A DNA stretch of 64,000 nt from an uncultured Collinsella sp. (GTDB taxonomy: Bacteria > Actinomycetota > Coriobacteriia > Coriobacteriales > Coriobacteriaceae): positions 42,973 to 106,972 of the forward strand of contig CABUHI010000006.1 in assembly GCA_902491345.1 (NCBI GenBank), in the 5' to 3' direction. Shown piece after piece: positions 8,646-16,079 of the stretch. A model generated the notes under the pieces. It was given only the letters and a program-made list of their open reading frames with translations. It was not told the DNA's origin and ran no database searches. Within the stretch, counting starts at the first letter, position 1. Every line of letters begins with the position of its first letter. A program made the position numbers and the translations under genes.

Positions 8646-9287
8646 TTAGGCTGTTAGGTCGAGTTCGTAGAGAAAGCTTTCGCGCGGCATATTGTGGCGG
8701 CGTTCCTCGCGGTTGGCACGGTGCGTAGACGTGCGCTTAAAGCCGTGCAGCTCGTAGAACTTCCACGAGCAGTTGGAGTCGGTGTACAGGTGCGCCCTTG
8801 TCGCCCCGCGCGAGGAAAGGTACGAGACCGCGGCATCGAGCAACACCGAGCCAACGCCCAGGCCGTGGACATCTCGATCAACGGCAAGCAGCGTGACCTC
8901 GTTGTCGTGCGGCAACGGGCTGCTCTCGAGCAGGCGGTTGTTGGTTCGGATGGTTGCGCGCACAAACGAGAGATACTCGGCACAGACATCGGGCTCCAGC
9001 TCGCGCATCTGTGATAGCAGCGCGCGTTCGGTATCCATCCAATGCTCGTTGATAGTGACGCCGAAGCTCTGTCCTGCGCGTGCAAGCGCAATGCCGCGCG
9101 CCTCGCCGTCAATCACCGCAACCTGCGAAAACGTCGAGGACGAAAGGCAGTAGGCAAGGTCGCATGCGGCCTCAAGGCGGTTGTACTCATCGTTATCCGA
9201 ATTGTTATGCCAAAGCTGTTGCAGAATCAGCGCGATGGCGTCGAAGTCTTCGGTATCAAACGGTCGGTAGAGAACCCGCGAGACCAT
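8646..9287 (-). CDS. GNAT-family N-acetyltransferase
   Basis: 213 residues. The acetyl-CoA binding motif A is visible as LLAVDRDVHGLGVGSVLLDA around residues 130-150, followed by motif B with YTDSNCSWKFYELHGFKR, where Y and F match the C-terminal GNAT signature. The substrate is unknown. It is a single gene convergent with the DUF2207 gene and divergent from purH. Confidence 0.85.
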   Translation of the reverse strand: MVSRVLYRPFDTEDFDAIALILQQLWHNNSDNDEYNRLEAACDLAYCLSSSTFSQVAVIDGEARGIALARAGQSFGVTINEHWMDTERALLSQMRELEPDVCAEYLSFVRATIRTNNRLLESSPLPHDNEVTLLAVDRDVHGLGVGSVLLDAAVSYLSSRGATRAHLYTDSNCSWKFYELHGFKRTSTHRANREERRHNMPRESFLYELDLTA

Positions 9288-9564
9288 GGTGCCTCTTTCT
9301 TTTGCGGATGCATATCGAGCACAGTTCTACCACGCCATTGGCATCTAATTATGGTGCCCCTGTGTTCCATGAACTCACCGTGCCCGGTGCTGCGCCCATC
9401 CCCTCCGCGTGCAAACTTTTTCTGCACATGCGCCCGTTGCGGGGTGCATCGATGCGCTCGATGCGCTACATTAAATCAGTATTTTCAATGCCGCTGCGCG
9501 AGCGCTGCAGATCGACGTATCACCGACTCACAGAGCACGGCGGCGTACCAGACAGGAGGACTGC

Positions 9565-11172
9565 ATGGGATCTGATGTGAAGATCGCACGCGCGTTGATC
9601 TCGGTTACCGATAAGACGGGCGTCGTCGATTTCGCACGGACGCTGGTCGATGACTTTGGCGTCGAGATCATCTCTACGGGCGGCACGGCTCGTGCCATCG
9701 AGGACGCGGGCGTTCCCGTAACCCCCATCGAGGAGTTCACGGGCTATCCCGAGATGATGGACGGCCGCGTTAAGACCCTGCACCCCAAGGTTCACGGCGC
9801 GCTGCTGGCCCGCCGCGATTCCGAGCAGCACATGCAGGAGGCCGCTCAGCACGGCATTAAGCTGATCGACCTGGTCGTCGTCAACCTGTACGAGTTCGAG
9901 AAGACCGTCGCCAACCCCGAGGTCACCTTCGCGGACGCCATCGAGCAAATCGACATCGGTGGCCCCTCCATGCTGCGCTCTGCCGCCAAGAACGCCACGA
10001 GCGTTACCGTCATTTCCGACCCTGCCGACTATGACGCCGTCCTGGCCGAGATGCGCGAGACCGGCGGTTGCACCACGCTTTCCACCCGTCGTCGCCTGCA
10101 GGTGAAGGTCTACCAGACCACCGCTGCCTACGACACGGCTATTTCCCGTTGGCTTGCCGCCCAGGCAAGCGACGTGGCGGACACCTCTGCCAAGCTCGAG
10201 ATCTCGCTGGAAAAGGTCGACGACCTGCGCTATGGCGAGAACCCGCAGCAGAAGGCCACGGTCTATCGCTTTGCCGAGGGCTGCGAGAACACCGCGAGCT
10301 CTCAGTTCCCGCTCGTGGGCTCCGAGCAGATCCAGGGCAAGCCGCTCAGCTACAACAACTATCTGGATGCCGACGCCGCCTGGAACCTGGTCCGCGAGTT
10401 CGACGAGCCGGCCTGCGTGATCCTCAAGCACCAGAACCCCTGCGGTTCCGCCGTCGCCGAGGACATCACGGCCGCCTACGACCGCGCCTTCGCCTGCGAT
10501 CCCAAGAGCGCCTTCGGCGGCATCATCGCCTGCAACCGCGAGGTTCCCTATGAGCTGGTTGAGCACTTTGCCGATCAGAACAAGCAGTTCGTCGAGGTCA
10601 TCATCGCCCCGAGTTATACCGCCGAGGCGCTCGAGCGCATGGCCAAGCGCCCCAACCTGCGCGTGCTGGCTACCGGCGGCGTGGACCACGGTGCCCAAGT
10701 GGAGCTGCGCTCCATCGACGGCGGCATGCTGGTGCAGGAAGTCGACCACGTGACCGAGGGTCCCGCGACCTTTACGTTCCCCACCGACCGCAAGCCCACC
10801 GACGCCGAGATGGCTGAGCTCGAGTTTGCCTGGAAGGTCTGCAAGGGCGTCAAGTCCAACGCCATCCTGGTCTCCAAAGGCAAGGCCGGCATTGGCATGG
10901 GCCCCGGCCAGCCCAACCGCGTTGACTCCGCACTGCTTGCCTGCGAGCGCGCCGAGGACTTCTGCGAGCGCGAGGGCGTGGAGAAGGGCGGCTTTGCCTG
11001 TGCAAGCGACGCGTTCTTCCCGTTCCGCGACAACGTCGACGTGCTTGCCGCGCACGGCGTGACCTGCATCATCCAGCCCGGCGGCTCCAAGCGTGACGAC
11101 GAGAGCATCCAGGCCTGCAACGAGCATGGTATTGCGATGGTCTTCACCGGCGCCCGCCACTTCCGCCACTAA
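9565..11172 (+). CDS. purH: Bifunctional AICAR formyltransferase / IMP cyclohydrolase
   Basis: Last two steps of de novo purine synthesis: AICAR to FAICAR, then to IMP. 535 residues, full family length. The N-terminal IMP cyclohydrolase (about 1-200) has ALISVTDKTG, STGGTARAI and MMDGRVKTLHPKVHG. The C-terminal transformylase has the catalytic KHQNPCGSA stretch and ends PGGSKRDDE...TGARHFRH. CAGGAGG precedes ATG by 6 nt. It is monocistronic, with a terminator after it. Confidence 0.97.
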   Translation: MGSDVKIARALISVTDKTGVVDFARTLVDDFGVEIISTGGTARAIEDAGVPVTPIEEFTGYPEMMDGRVKTLHPKVHGALLARRDSEQHMQEAAQHGIKLIDLVVVNLYEFEKTVANPEVTFADAIEQIDIGGPSMLRSAAKNATSVTVISDPADYDAVLAEMRETGGCTTLSTRRRLQVKVYQTTAAYDTAISRWLAAQASDVADTSAKLEISLEKVDDLRYGENPQQKATVYRFAEGCENTASSQFPLVGSEQIQGKPLSYNNYLDADAAWNLVREFDEPACVILKHQNPCGSAVAEDITAAYDRAFACDPKSAFGGIIACNREVPYELVEHFADQNKQFVEVIIAPSYTAEALERMAKRPNLRVLATGGVDHGAQVELRSIDGGMLVQEVDHVTEGPATFTFPTDRKPTDAEMAELEFAWKVCKGVKSNAILVSKGKAGIGMGPGQPNRVDSALLACERAEDFCEREGVEKGGFACASDAFFPFRDNVDVLAAHGVTCIIQPGGSKRDDESIQACNEHGIAMVFTGARHFRH

Positions 11173-11201
11173 GTTCCGCTTTGGGACAAAATAATCTCCG
11201 C

Positions 11202-11237
11202 AAAAGACGGCTGCTCCGTTTGGAGGGCCGTCTTTTT
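11202..11237 (+). terminator. Terminator after purH
   Basis: AAAAGACGGC (11202-11211) pairs with GCCGTCTTTTT (11227-11237) around an internal TCC/GGA-closed loop. A T run is part of the right arm. Confidence 0.85.
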
Positions 11238-11277
11238 GGTATAAGAGGACGGAATGACTAACACGAAAGGTACAACC

Positions 11278-11985
11278 ATGCCCCAGATTGATGATGCCGA
11301 GCTGTTTGGCAATGCCGAGGATCAGCGTGCGTACGAGGACTTTTGCGCCAATCAGGAGGCGGTCGAGAAGTTTACGCTCGACAAGCCCGCGCTTGTCTGC
11401 CGTTGGCGCATGTCCAATAAGAAGGTGCCCATGCTCAACCGCCACATTCGCGCACTGTCCGAGCGCTTGGTGCAGGGCGAGCCGCTTACCCATAACATGC
11501 TCAGCTGGGCCAAGCAGCACGTTGAGTGGTCGCTTGCCGAGGGCGATTACACCGCACGCGACGGCGTGCTCATGCTGGTGGTCGACGTCAACGGCAACGC
11601 CGCCATGACGGTGGGGGAGTACGAGCCGCTAACCGATACGTCGGCCAAGGCGCTACGTGCCCGCTCCGCCGAGGCCCGCTCCGAGGCCGACGAAACCGGC
11701 GTGGCGCCCGAGCTGCTCGCCGCCGTCGATAACGGCGAGCTTGCCTTTGTGGCGCCAGCGGACGAGTGCCTGTGCGGCACGGCGACGCTCATCGAGCAGT
11801 TGGCCCAGACCAAGAACATCCCGGTCACGCGCGTAGATATTCCCGCGCAGCTTAAGGGCGCGCTGTTCCTGGTGAGCGACGAGCATGGCGTGGTTCCCGC
11901 CGACGATACCGATGCCGCCGAGGCGGACGCCGCCACGGTCGCCTTCTTTGCCGACGGCTACGAAAAGCTCCGCGCCCGTCGCTAA
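11278..11985 (+). CDS. Conserved hypothetical protein
   Basis: 235 residues, acidic, no signal peptide or membrane helix, so cytosolic. I do not recognise the family with confidence. RDGVLMLVVDVNGNAAM and the segment CLCGTATLIEQL are faintly like fold-type IV aminotransferase or aminodeoxychorismate lyase cores, but no lysine motif is evident. AAAGG lies 7 nt before ATG 11278; an in-frame ATG at 11254 also has AGAGGA, so the start is uncertain by 8 residues. It sits between the purH terminator and a two-component system. Confidence 0.7.
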   Translation: MPQIDDAELFGNAEDQRAYEDFCANQEAVEKFTLDKPALVCRWRMSNKKVPMLNRHIRALSERLVQGEPLTHNMLSWAKQHVEWSLAEGDYTARDGVLMLVVDVNGNAAMTVGEYEPLTDTSAKALRARSAEARSEADETGVAPELLAAVDNGELAFVAPADECLCGTATLIEQLAQTKNIPVTRVDIPAQLKGALFLVSDEHGVVPADDTDAAEADAATVAFFADGYEKLRARR

Positions 11986-12164
11986 ATGATTATTCTGGGA
12001 CGGGGATTAAAGAATCATTTTGGTCCCCGCCACCGCTGCGAGTGCGAGGCGGACAAAACGCCCCCGCTCGCGAACAGTTCTGTCATCTTGGCACCGCGCG
12101 CGGTGCACACCTGCAGTTTCGCAGCCATAATGGTGGCAAGACAACCAAGAGGGGAGCGGAATTC

Positions 12165-12836
12165 ATGGCGCTGATCTATATCGTTGAGGACGACGAGCCC
12201 ATTCGTCGTGAGCTTGCCGATATCCTTGCCCGCGCCGGGTTTGAAATCGAGGTCTGCGAATCGTTTGAGCATGTCTCGCGCGATATTCTCGCCGCCGCGC
12301 CCGACCTGGTGCTGCTCGACCTCACGCTCCCTGTCAAAGACGGCCAGCATATCTGCCATGAGGTCCGTCACGAATCCGAGGTTCCCATCATCGTCCTCAC
12401 TTCGCGCACGACCGAGATCGACGAGGTCATGGCCATGACGCTCGGCGCGGACGACTTTGTTCCCAAGCCCTACAGCGCGCGCGTGCTCGTGGCCCGCATC
12501 AATGCCTTACTGCGTCGCACCGCGGCGGCGGGCGAGCGCAGCACGCTCGTCCACAAGGGGCTGGAGCTCGACCTCGCCCGCTCCATGGTCACCAACATGC
12601 AAACCGGCACCAGTACCGAGCTCACCAAAAACGAGCTGCGTATTCTCTCGCTGCTTCTGAGCCGTGCGGGCAAGATCGTCTCGCGCTCGGCCATCATGCA
12701 GGACCTGTGGGACTCCGACGCCTTCGTGGACGACAATACGCTCACCGTCAACATCAACCGCCTGCGCACCACGCTCGAAAAAATCGGCATCAAGGGGTAT
12801 TTGACGACGCACCGCGGCCAGGGCTATTCGGTCTAG
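12165..12836 (+). CDS. OmpR-family response regulator (BceR-like)
   Basis: 223 residues. The receiver domain has E8/D9/D10, phospho-acceptor D52 (LVLLDLTLP), conserved T and the KPYSARVL lysine. The winged-helix domain ends LTTHRGQGYSV. Its sequence style and the short two-helix kinase immediately after it (9 nt gap) match Bce/Psd-type antimicrobial-peptide sensing pairs. GAGGGGAG precedes ATG 12165; the reading frame is open further upstream without homology. No BceAB transporter follows, so the partner transporter, if any, is elsewhere. Confidence 0.9.
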   Translation: MALIYIVEDDEPIRRELADILARAGFEIEVCESFEHVSRDILAAAPDLVLLDLTLPVKDGQHICHEVRHESEVPIIVLTSRTTEIDEVMAMTLGADDFVPKPYSARVLVARINALLRRTAAAGERSTLVHKGLELDLARSMVTNMQTGTSTELTKNELRILSLLLSRAGKIVSRSAIMQDLWDSDAFVDDNTLTVNINRLRTTLEKIGIKGYLTTHRGQGYSV

Positions 12837-12845
12837 GGGCCGGCT

Positions 12846-13889
12846 ATGTCGTTTGCCAAATTCTTCAAAGATGCGCTGCTTCCCGTCGCCGTGTGGACGT
12901 GCGGCGTGCTGCTGAGCTGCTTTGTGCTGACGGTCGCCGGCGCACCCGTTTCCATCGTGATCGTGGCGGTCGGCGTGTCCTATATCTTTGGTATGCTCGG
13001 CATCGTGATCGAGTACGCGCGCCGTCGCCGTTTTCTGCGCCAGCTGGAGCGTGCGGCAGAGGAGCTCGAGAGTCCCGCATGGGTGCAGGAGATGGTGCAA
13101 TGCCCGACCTATGCCGAGGGCAAGCTCGAGTACGAGGTCTTGCGCCGGGTGGGCAAAGCCGCTTGTGACGAGGTTGCCGAAGGCAGGCGTCAGACCGATG
13201 ACTATCGCGACTATATCGAGAGCTGGGTCCACGAGGCCAAGCTGCCTCTGGCGGCAGCCCATCTGATTTTGGAAAACCTGGACGGCAGCGAAGATGACCT
13301 GTCGCGCGTAGATGACCTCGGTCGCGAGCTTGCCCGCGTGGAGCGCTATATCGACCAGGCGCTGTACTATGCGCGCTCGGAGGTTGTGGAGCGCGACTAC
13401 TTGATTCGTCGCTGGGACCTTAAGACCTTGGTGACGGGCGCGAGTAAAGCCAGCGCCCGTGAGCTCATCGCGGCACACGTGGCGCCGGTGTGCGAGAACC
13501 TCGACTTTGAGGTCTTTACCGACGAAAAGTGGCTCGAGTTTATTCTGGGCCAGCTCATTCAGAACAGCATTAAATATGCGCGTGAGGACGGCGCAAAGAT
13601 CGTGTTTTCGGGTGCGTTGCTGGACGAGGGCCTGGCGAGCGAGCGCATCGAGCTTACCGTCGCGGACAACGGCTGCGGCGTGAGCGCGGCCGACCTGCCG
13701 CGCGTGTTCGAGAAGGGTTTTACCGGCGACAACGGCCGCACCACCAAGCGCGCAACGGGCATCGGCCTCTACCTGGTGGCGCGCCTGTGCTCCAAGATGG
13801 GCATCGACGTCACCGCAGCATCCGAACCCGGCGAAGGCTTCGTCGTAACGTTTGCCTTCTCAACCAACAAGTTCCAATACTTCGAGTAA
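12846..13889 (+). CDS. Intramembrane-sensing histidine kinase (BceS-like)
   Basis: 347 residues. Two membrane helices (about 10-30 and 33-53) are separated by almost no external loop, the mark of intramembrane-sensing kinases that read the state of an ABC transporter. The phospho-acceptor is H129 in SWVHEAKLPLAAAHL. The ATPase domain shows LIQNSIKYA (N box), VADNGCGVSAADLPRVFEKG (G1/F) and TGIGLYLVARLC (G2). It is cotranscribed with the preceding regulator and followed by a terminator. Confidence 0.9.
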   Translation: MSFAKFFKDALLPVAVWTCGVLLSCFVLTVAGAPVSIVIVAVGVSYIFGMLGIVIEYARRRRFLRQLERAAEELESPAWVQEMVQCPTYAEGKLEYEVLRRVGKAACDEVAEGRRQTDDYRDYIESWVHEAKLPLAAAHLILENLDGSEDDLSRVDDLGRELARVERYIDQALYYARSEVVERDYLIRRWDLKTLVTGASKASARELIAAHVAPVCENLDFEVFTDEKWLEFILGQLIQNSIKYAREDGAKIVFSGALLDEGLASERIELTVADNGCGVSAADLPRVFEKGFTGDNGRTTKRATGIGLYLVARLCSKMGIDVTAASEPGEGFVVTFAFSTNKFQYFE

Positions 13890-13919
13890 CGCACGCGGCA
13901 GACGCCCGCCCAAACAAAA

Positions 13920-13953
13920 CGTGCCGCCCCAAACGGGGCGGCACGCCATTTTT
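13920..13953 (+). terminator. Terminator after the BceRS-like pair
   Basis: CGTGCCGCCCC (13920-13930) pairs perfectly with GGGGCGGCACG (13935-13945) around AAAC, then CCATTTTT. Confidence 0.9.
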
Positions 13954-13986
13954 CCATCAGACAACTCGCTGAAGTAAGGTTGCGAA

Positions 13987-14078
13987 GGCCGCGGGGCCGG
14001 GAGGGGTTTCCACGGGCACATCCCGCAGCCGCAACGCGGCGAGGACGTGCCCGTGGAAACCCCGCAGGCCCCGCGGCC
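13987..14078. repeat. 92-nt nested palindrome between convergent genes
   Basis: Outer arms GGCCGCGGGGCC (13987-13998) and GGCCCCGCGGCC (14067-14078) are perfect. After 4 unpaired nt on each side, GGGGTTTCCACGGGCAC (14003-14019) pairs perfectly with 14047-14063, and GCCGC/GCGGC forms a third hairpin inside. It lies between the kinase terminator and the end of uspA. It is far longer than a terminator needs and lacks T runs. Confidence 0.7.
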
Positions 14079-14091
14079 GGTGGGAGCAACG

Positions 14092-14529
14092 CTACTTCAC
14101 GACCAAAATGTCGCAGTCCGTGTTGCGCAGCAAAAACGTCGAAATCGAACCCAGCAGCGCATACTTGATCGAGGACAGGCCGCGGGCGCCGCAGAGCACC
14201 AGGTCGGGCTTAACCACGTCGAGCATCTCGTCCTTGAGCGTCTCGCGAATACGGCCGGCGCGAATCATGACCTCGACTTCGGGAATATCGGGATTGGCCT
14301 TGGCCTCTTCGAGCTGCTTGGCGATGGAGTTCTTAAATGCCTCCTCTAGGCCGTTGACCAGATCGACCGGATAGGAACCGGCGCTCTCGAGCGCCGTGGA
14401 ATCGATAACGTGGCCGATGATTAGCTTGGCGCCGTTGTTCGCGGCGACCTTGATGGCGCGTGCGAGCACAAAATCCTGCTGCTCAGTACCGTCGAGTGAA
14501 ACAAATACCTTGGTGTAGCCCTCGTTCAT
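14092..14529 (-). CDS. Universal stress protein A family
   Basis: 145 residues, one UspA domain, cytosolic. It starts KVFVSLDGTEQQDF and has the nucleotide-binding GARG-x-SSIKYALLGSIS and a final DILVVK strand, which indicates an ATP-binding type. It is monocistronic, divergent from uppP. GGAGGAAACC lies just before ATG 14529. Confidence 0.9.
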   Translation of the reverse strand: MNEGYTKVFVSLDGTEQQDFVLARAIKVAANNGAKLIIGHVIDSTALESAGSYPVDLVNGLEEAFKNSIAKQLEEAKANPDIPEVEVMIRAGRIRETLKDEMLDVVKPDLVLCGARGLSSIKYALLGSISTFLLRNTDCDILVVK

Positions 14530-14776
14530 GGTTTCCTCCTTGGTCTATCGCACGGGCGCGGGGCTCGTGCATCGGGCGGGCGCGGGCGCGTTGGCCGCCG
14601 GACACTTTATCTTGTTGCAGTTATACCCAAGGATTTGGGTTTGACCACTCGCAATTCTGTGAACGGGCGAGTTTTTTGGTAAGGGTAGGCGCAGGCGCGC
14701 CGCCAACGGTTGATAATGGGATATCGCCCGCACCGTCCGCAGACAATATCGGCGGGTGTCTAACGAGGGGGTCCCT

Positions 14777-15757
14777 TTGGATATTATCGAGCTTCTAAAA
14801 TCTGCCTTCATGGGCCTGGTTGAGGGCATCACCGAATGGCTGCCTGTTTCGTCGACCGGTCACATGATCTTGGTGGACGAGTTCGTCAAGATGAACGTGA
14901 GCGAGACGTTCTGGAATATGTTCCTGGTCGTGATTCAGCTCGGCGCCATTCTGGCCGTCTGTGTGCTGTTCTTCCATGAGCTCAATCCGTTCTCGCCCAG
15001 CAAGGGCAAGGAGGGCCGTCGCGACACCTGGGTGCTGTGGGGCAAGATTGTGCTCGGCTGCATTCCCGCCGCGGCGATCGGCCTGCCGCTCAACGACTGG
15101 ATGGAGGAGCATTTCTACAATGCTCCCGTCGTGGCGCTGGCGCTCATTGTGTACGGCGTGCTGTTTATCGTGATCGAGAACTGGCGCGCGAGCAAGCGCG
15201 AGGAAATGGCCGTTGCCGGTTCGTTTGGTTCGCGTGCTGTGGTGTCAGGTGGACGTCCCGCCGGTGCGCACTTTGCGGCGCCCGCCGCGGCTGCCGCTGA
15301 GGATGAGGGCGATGACGAGGATTTGGACTTTGGTTCCATCATCGCGCTCGAGGACCTAAGTTGGAAGACCGCACTGGGCATCGGATGCTTCCAGGTGCTC
15401 TCGCTGATTCCGGGCACGTCGCGCTCCGGTTCCACCATCATCGGCGGCCTGCTTTTGGGCTGCACGCGTTCGGTGGCGTCCAAGTTTACGTTCTTCCTGG
15501 CCATTCCCGTCATGTTTGGCGCGAGTGCGCTCAAGCTGGTCAAGTACTTCATCAAGGGCGGTACCTTTGGCGCCAACGAGATCGCCATCCTGGGCGTGGG
15601 CTGCGTTGTGGCCTTTGTGGTTTCGCTCATCGCCATTAAGTGGCTCATGGGCTTCGTCCGCCGTCACGACTTCAAGTGCTTCGGCGTCTACCGCATCATT
15701 CTGGGCATCGTGGTGCTCGCGTACTTCTTCGTCTTGGAGCCCATGCTCGGCCTGTAA
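14777..15757 (+). CDS. uppP: Undecaprenyl-diphosphatase (bacitracin-resistance protein)
   Basis: Integral membrane phosphatase that regenerates undecaprenyl phosphate for peptidoglycan synthesis; overproduction gives bacitracin resistance in known cases. The signatures EGITEWLPVSSTGHM (near residue 20) and PGTSRSGSTIIGG are intact. At 326 residues it is longer than the usual 265-285 because of an Ala/Asp-rich insert at about residues 143-192 in a loop between helices. I prefer TTG 14777, which starts at the conserved DIIELL and has GAGGGGG 5 nt upstream; GTG 14756 is the alternative. It lies 0.9 kb from a BceRS-like pair. Confidence 0.92.
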   Translation: MDIIELLKSAFMGLVEGITEWLPVSSTGHMILVDEFVKMNVSETFWNMFLVVIQLGAILAVCVLFFHELNPFSPSKGKEGRRDTWVLWGKIVLGCIPAAAIGLPLNDWMEEHFYNAPVVALALIVYGVLFIVIENWRASKREEMAVAGSFGSRAVVSGGRPAGAHFAAPAAAAAEDEGDDEDLDFGSIIALEDLSWKTALGIGCFQVLSLIPGTSRSGSTIIGGLLLGCTRSVASKFTFFLAIPVMFGASALKLVKYFIKGGTFGANEIAILGVGCVVAFVVSLIAIKWLMGFVRRHDFKCFGVYRIILGIVVLAYFFVLEPMLGL

Positions 15758-15772
15758 CTTGGTTGACGCTGC

Positions 15773-15872
15773 GCGGCGGCCAGAGCGACAACTTGTCATT
15801 CAAAGAGGGCGGCATGACCAAAAGGTCTATGCCGCCCTCTTTTCATGCCAATTTGTTCGCTCTGGCCGCCGC
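15773..15872. repeat. 100-nt nested palindrome / terminator after uppP
   Basis: Outer arms GCGGCGGCCAGAGCGA (15773-15788) and its perfect complement (15857-15872). Inside, AAAGAGGGCGGCATGACC (15802-15819) pairs with 15824-15842 and continues into TTTTC, which makes the inner hairpin a good intrinsic terminator. The 16-bp outer arms are not explained by termination. Confidence 0.7.
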
Positions 15873-15987
15873 TCGCTGCTGCTACCGTGACACCGGTGGC
15901 TCTGTGATTGGTGCAATGAGGACAGGTTACTTTGCGTCAAATCCGCTGGGGCGGGCCTGACGGCGGCGCACAGAGTCGTGGTGTGAT

Positions 15988-16018
15988 TTGCGTCGGTGTC
16001 CGCGCGGCTCGGTATACT
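15988..16018 (+). promoter_or_regulatory. Promoter of the PcrA-type helicase gene
   Basis: TATACT at 16013-16018 preceded by TTGCGT at 15988-15993 with a 19 nt spacer (slightly long), 62 nt upstream of the start codon. Confidence 0.4.
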
Positions 16019-16079
16019 AGTACGGCTCAAACTATGGCGCTGTCCGCAGGCGCGCCGTCCGTCAGATGAGGAGTCGCCC

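Noticed and set aside
9520..11520. Long minus-strand frame of 666 codons opposite purH
   Set aside because: It mirrors purH codon for codon, a common shadow in GC-rich DNA. It has no ribosome site, no recognisable domain and low-complexity Gly/Leu/Val composition.
11997..12031. Inverted repeat GGGACGGGGATT near the BceR-like gene
   Set aside because: Pairing is partial and broken; kept out of the palindrome list. Similar GGGGACGGG strings near 33230 and 21207 may be related but are too short to claim.
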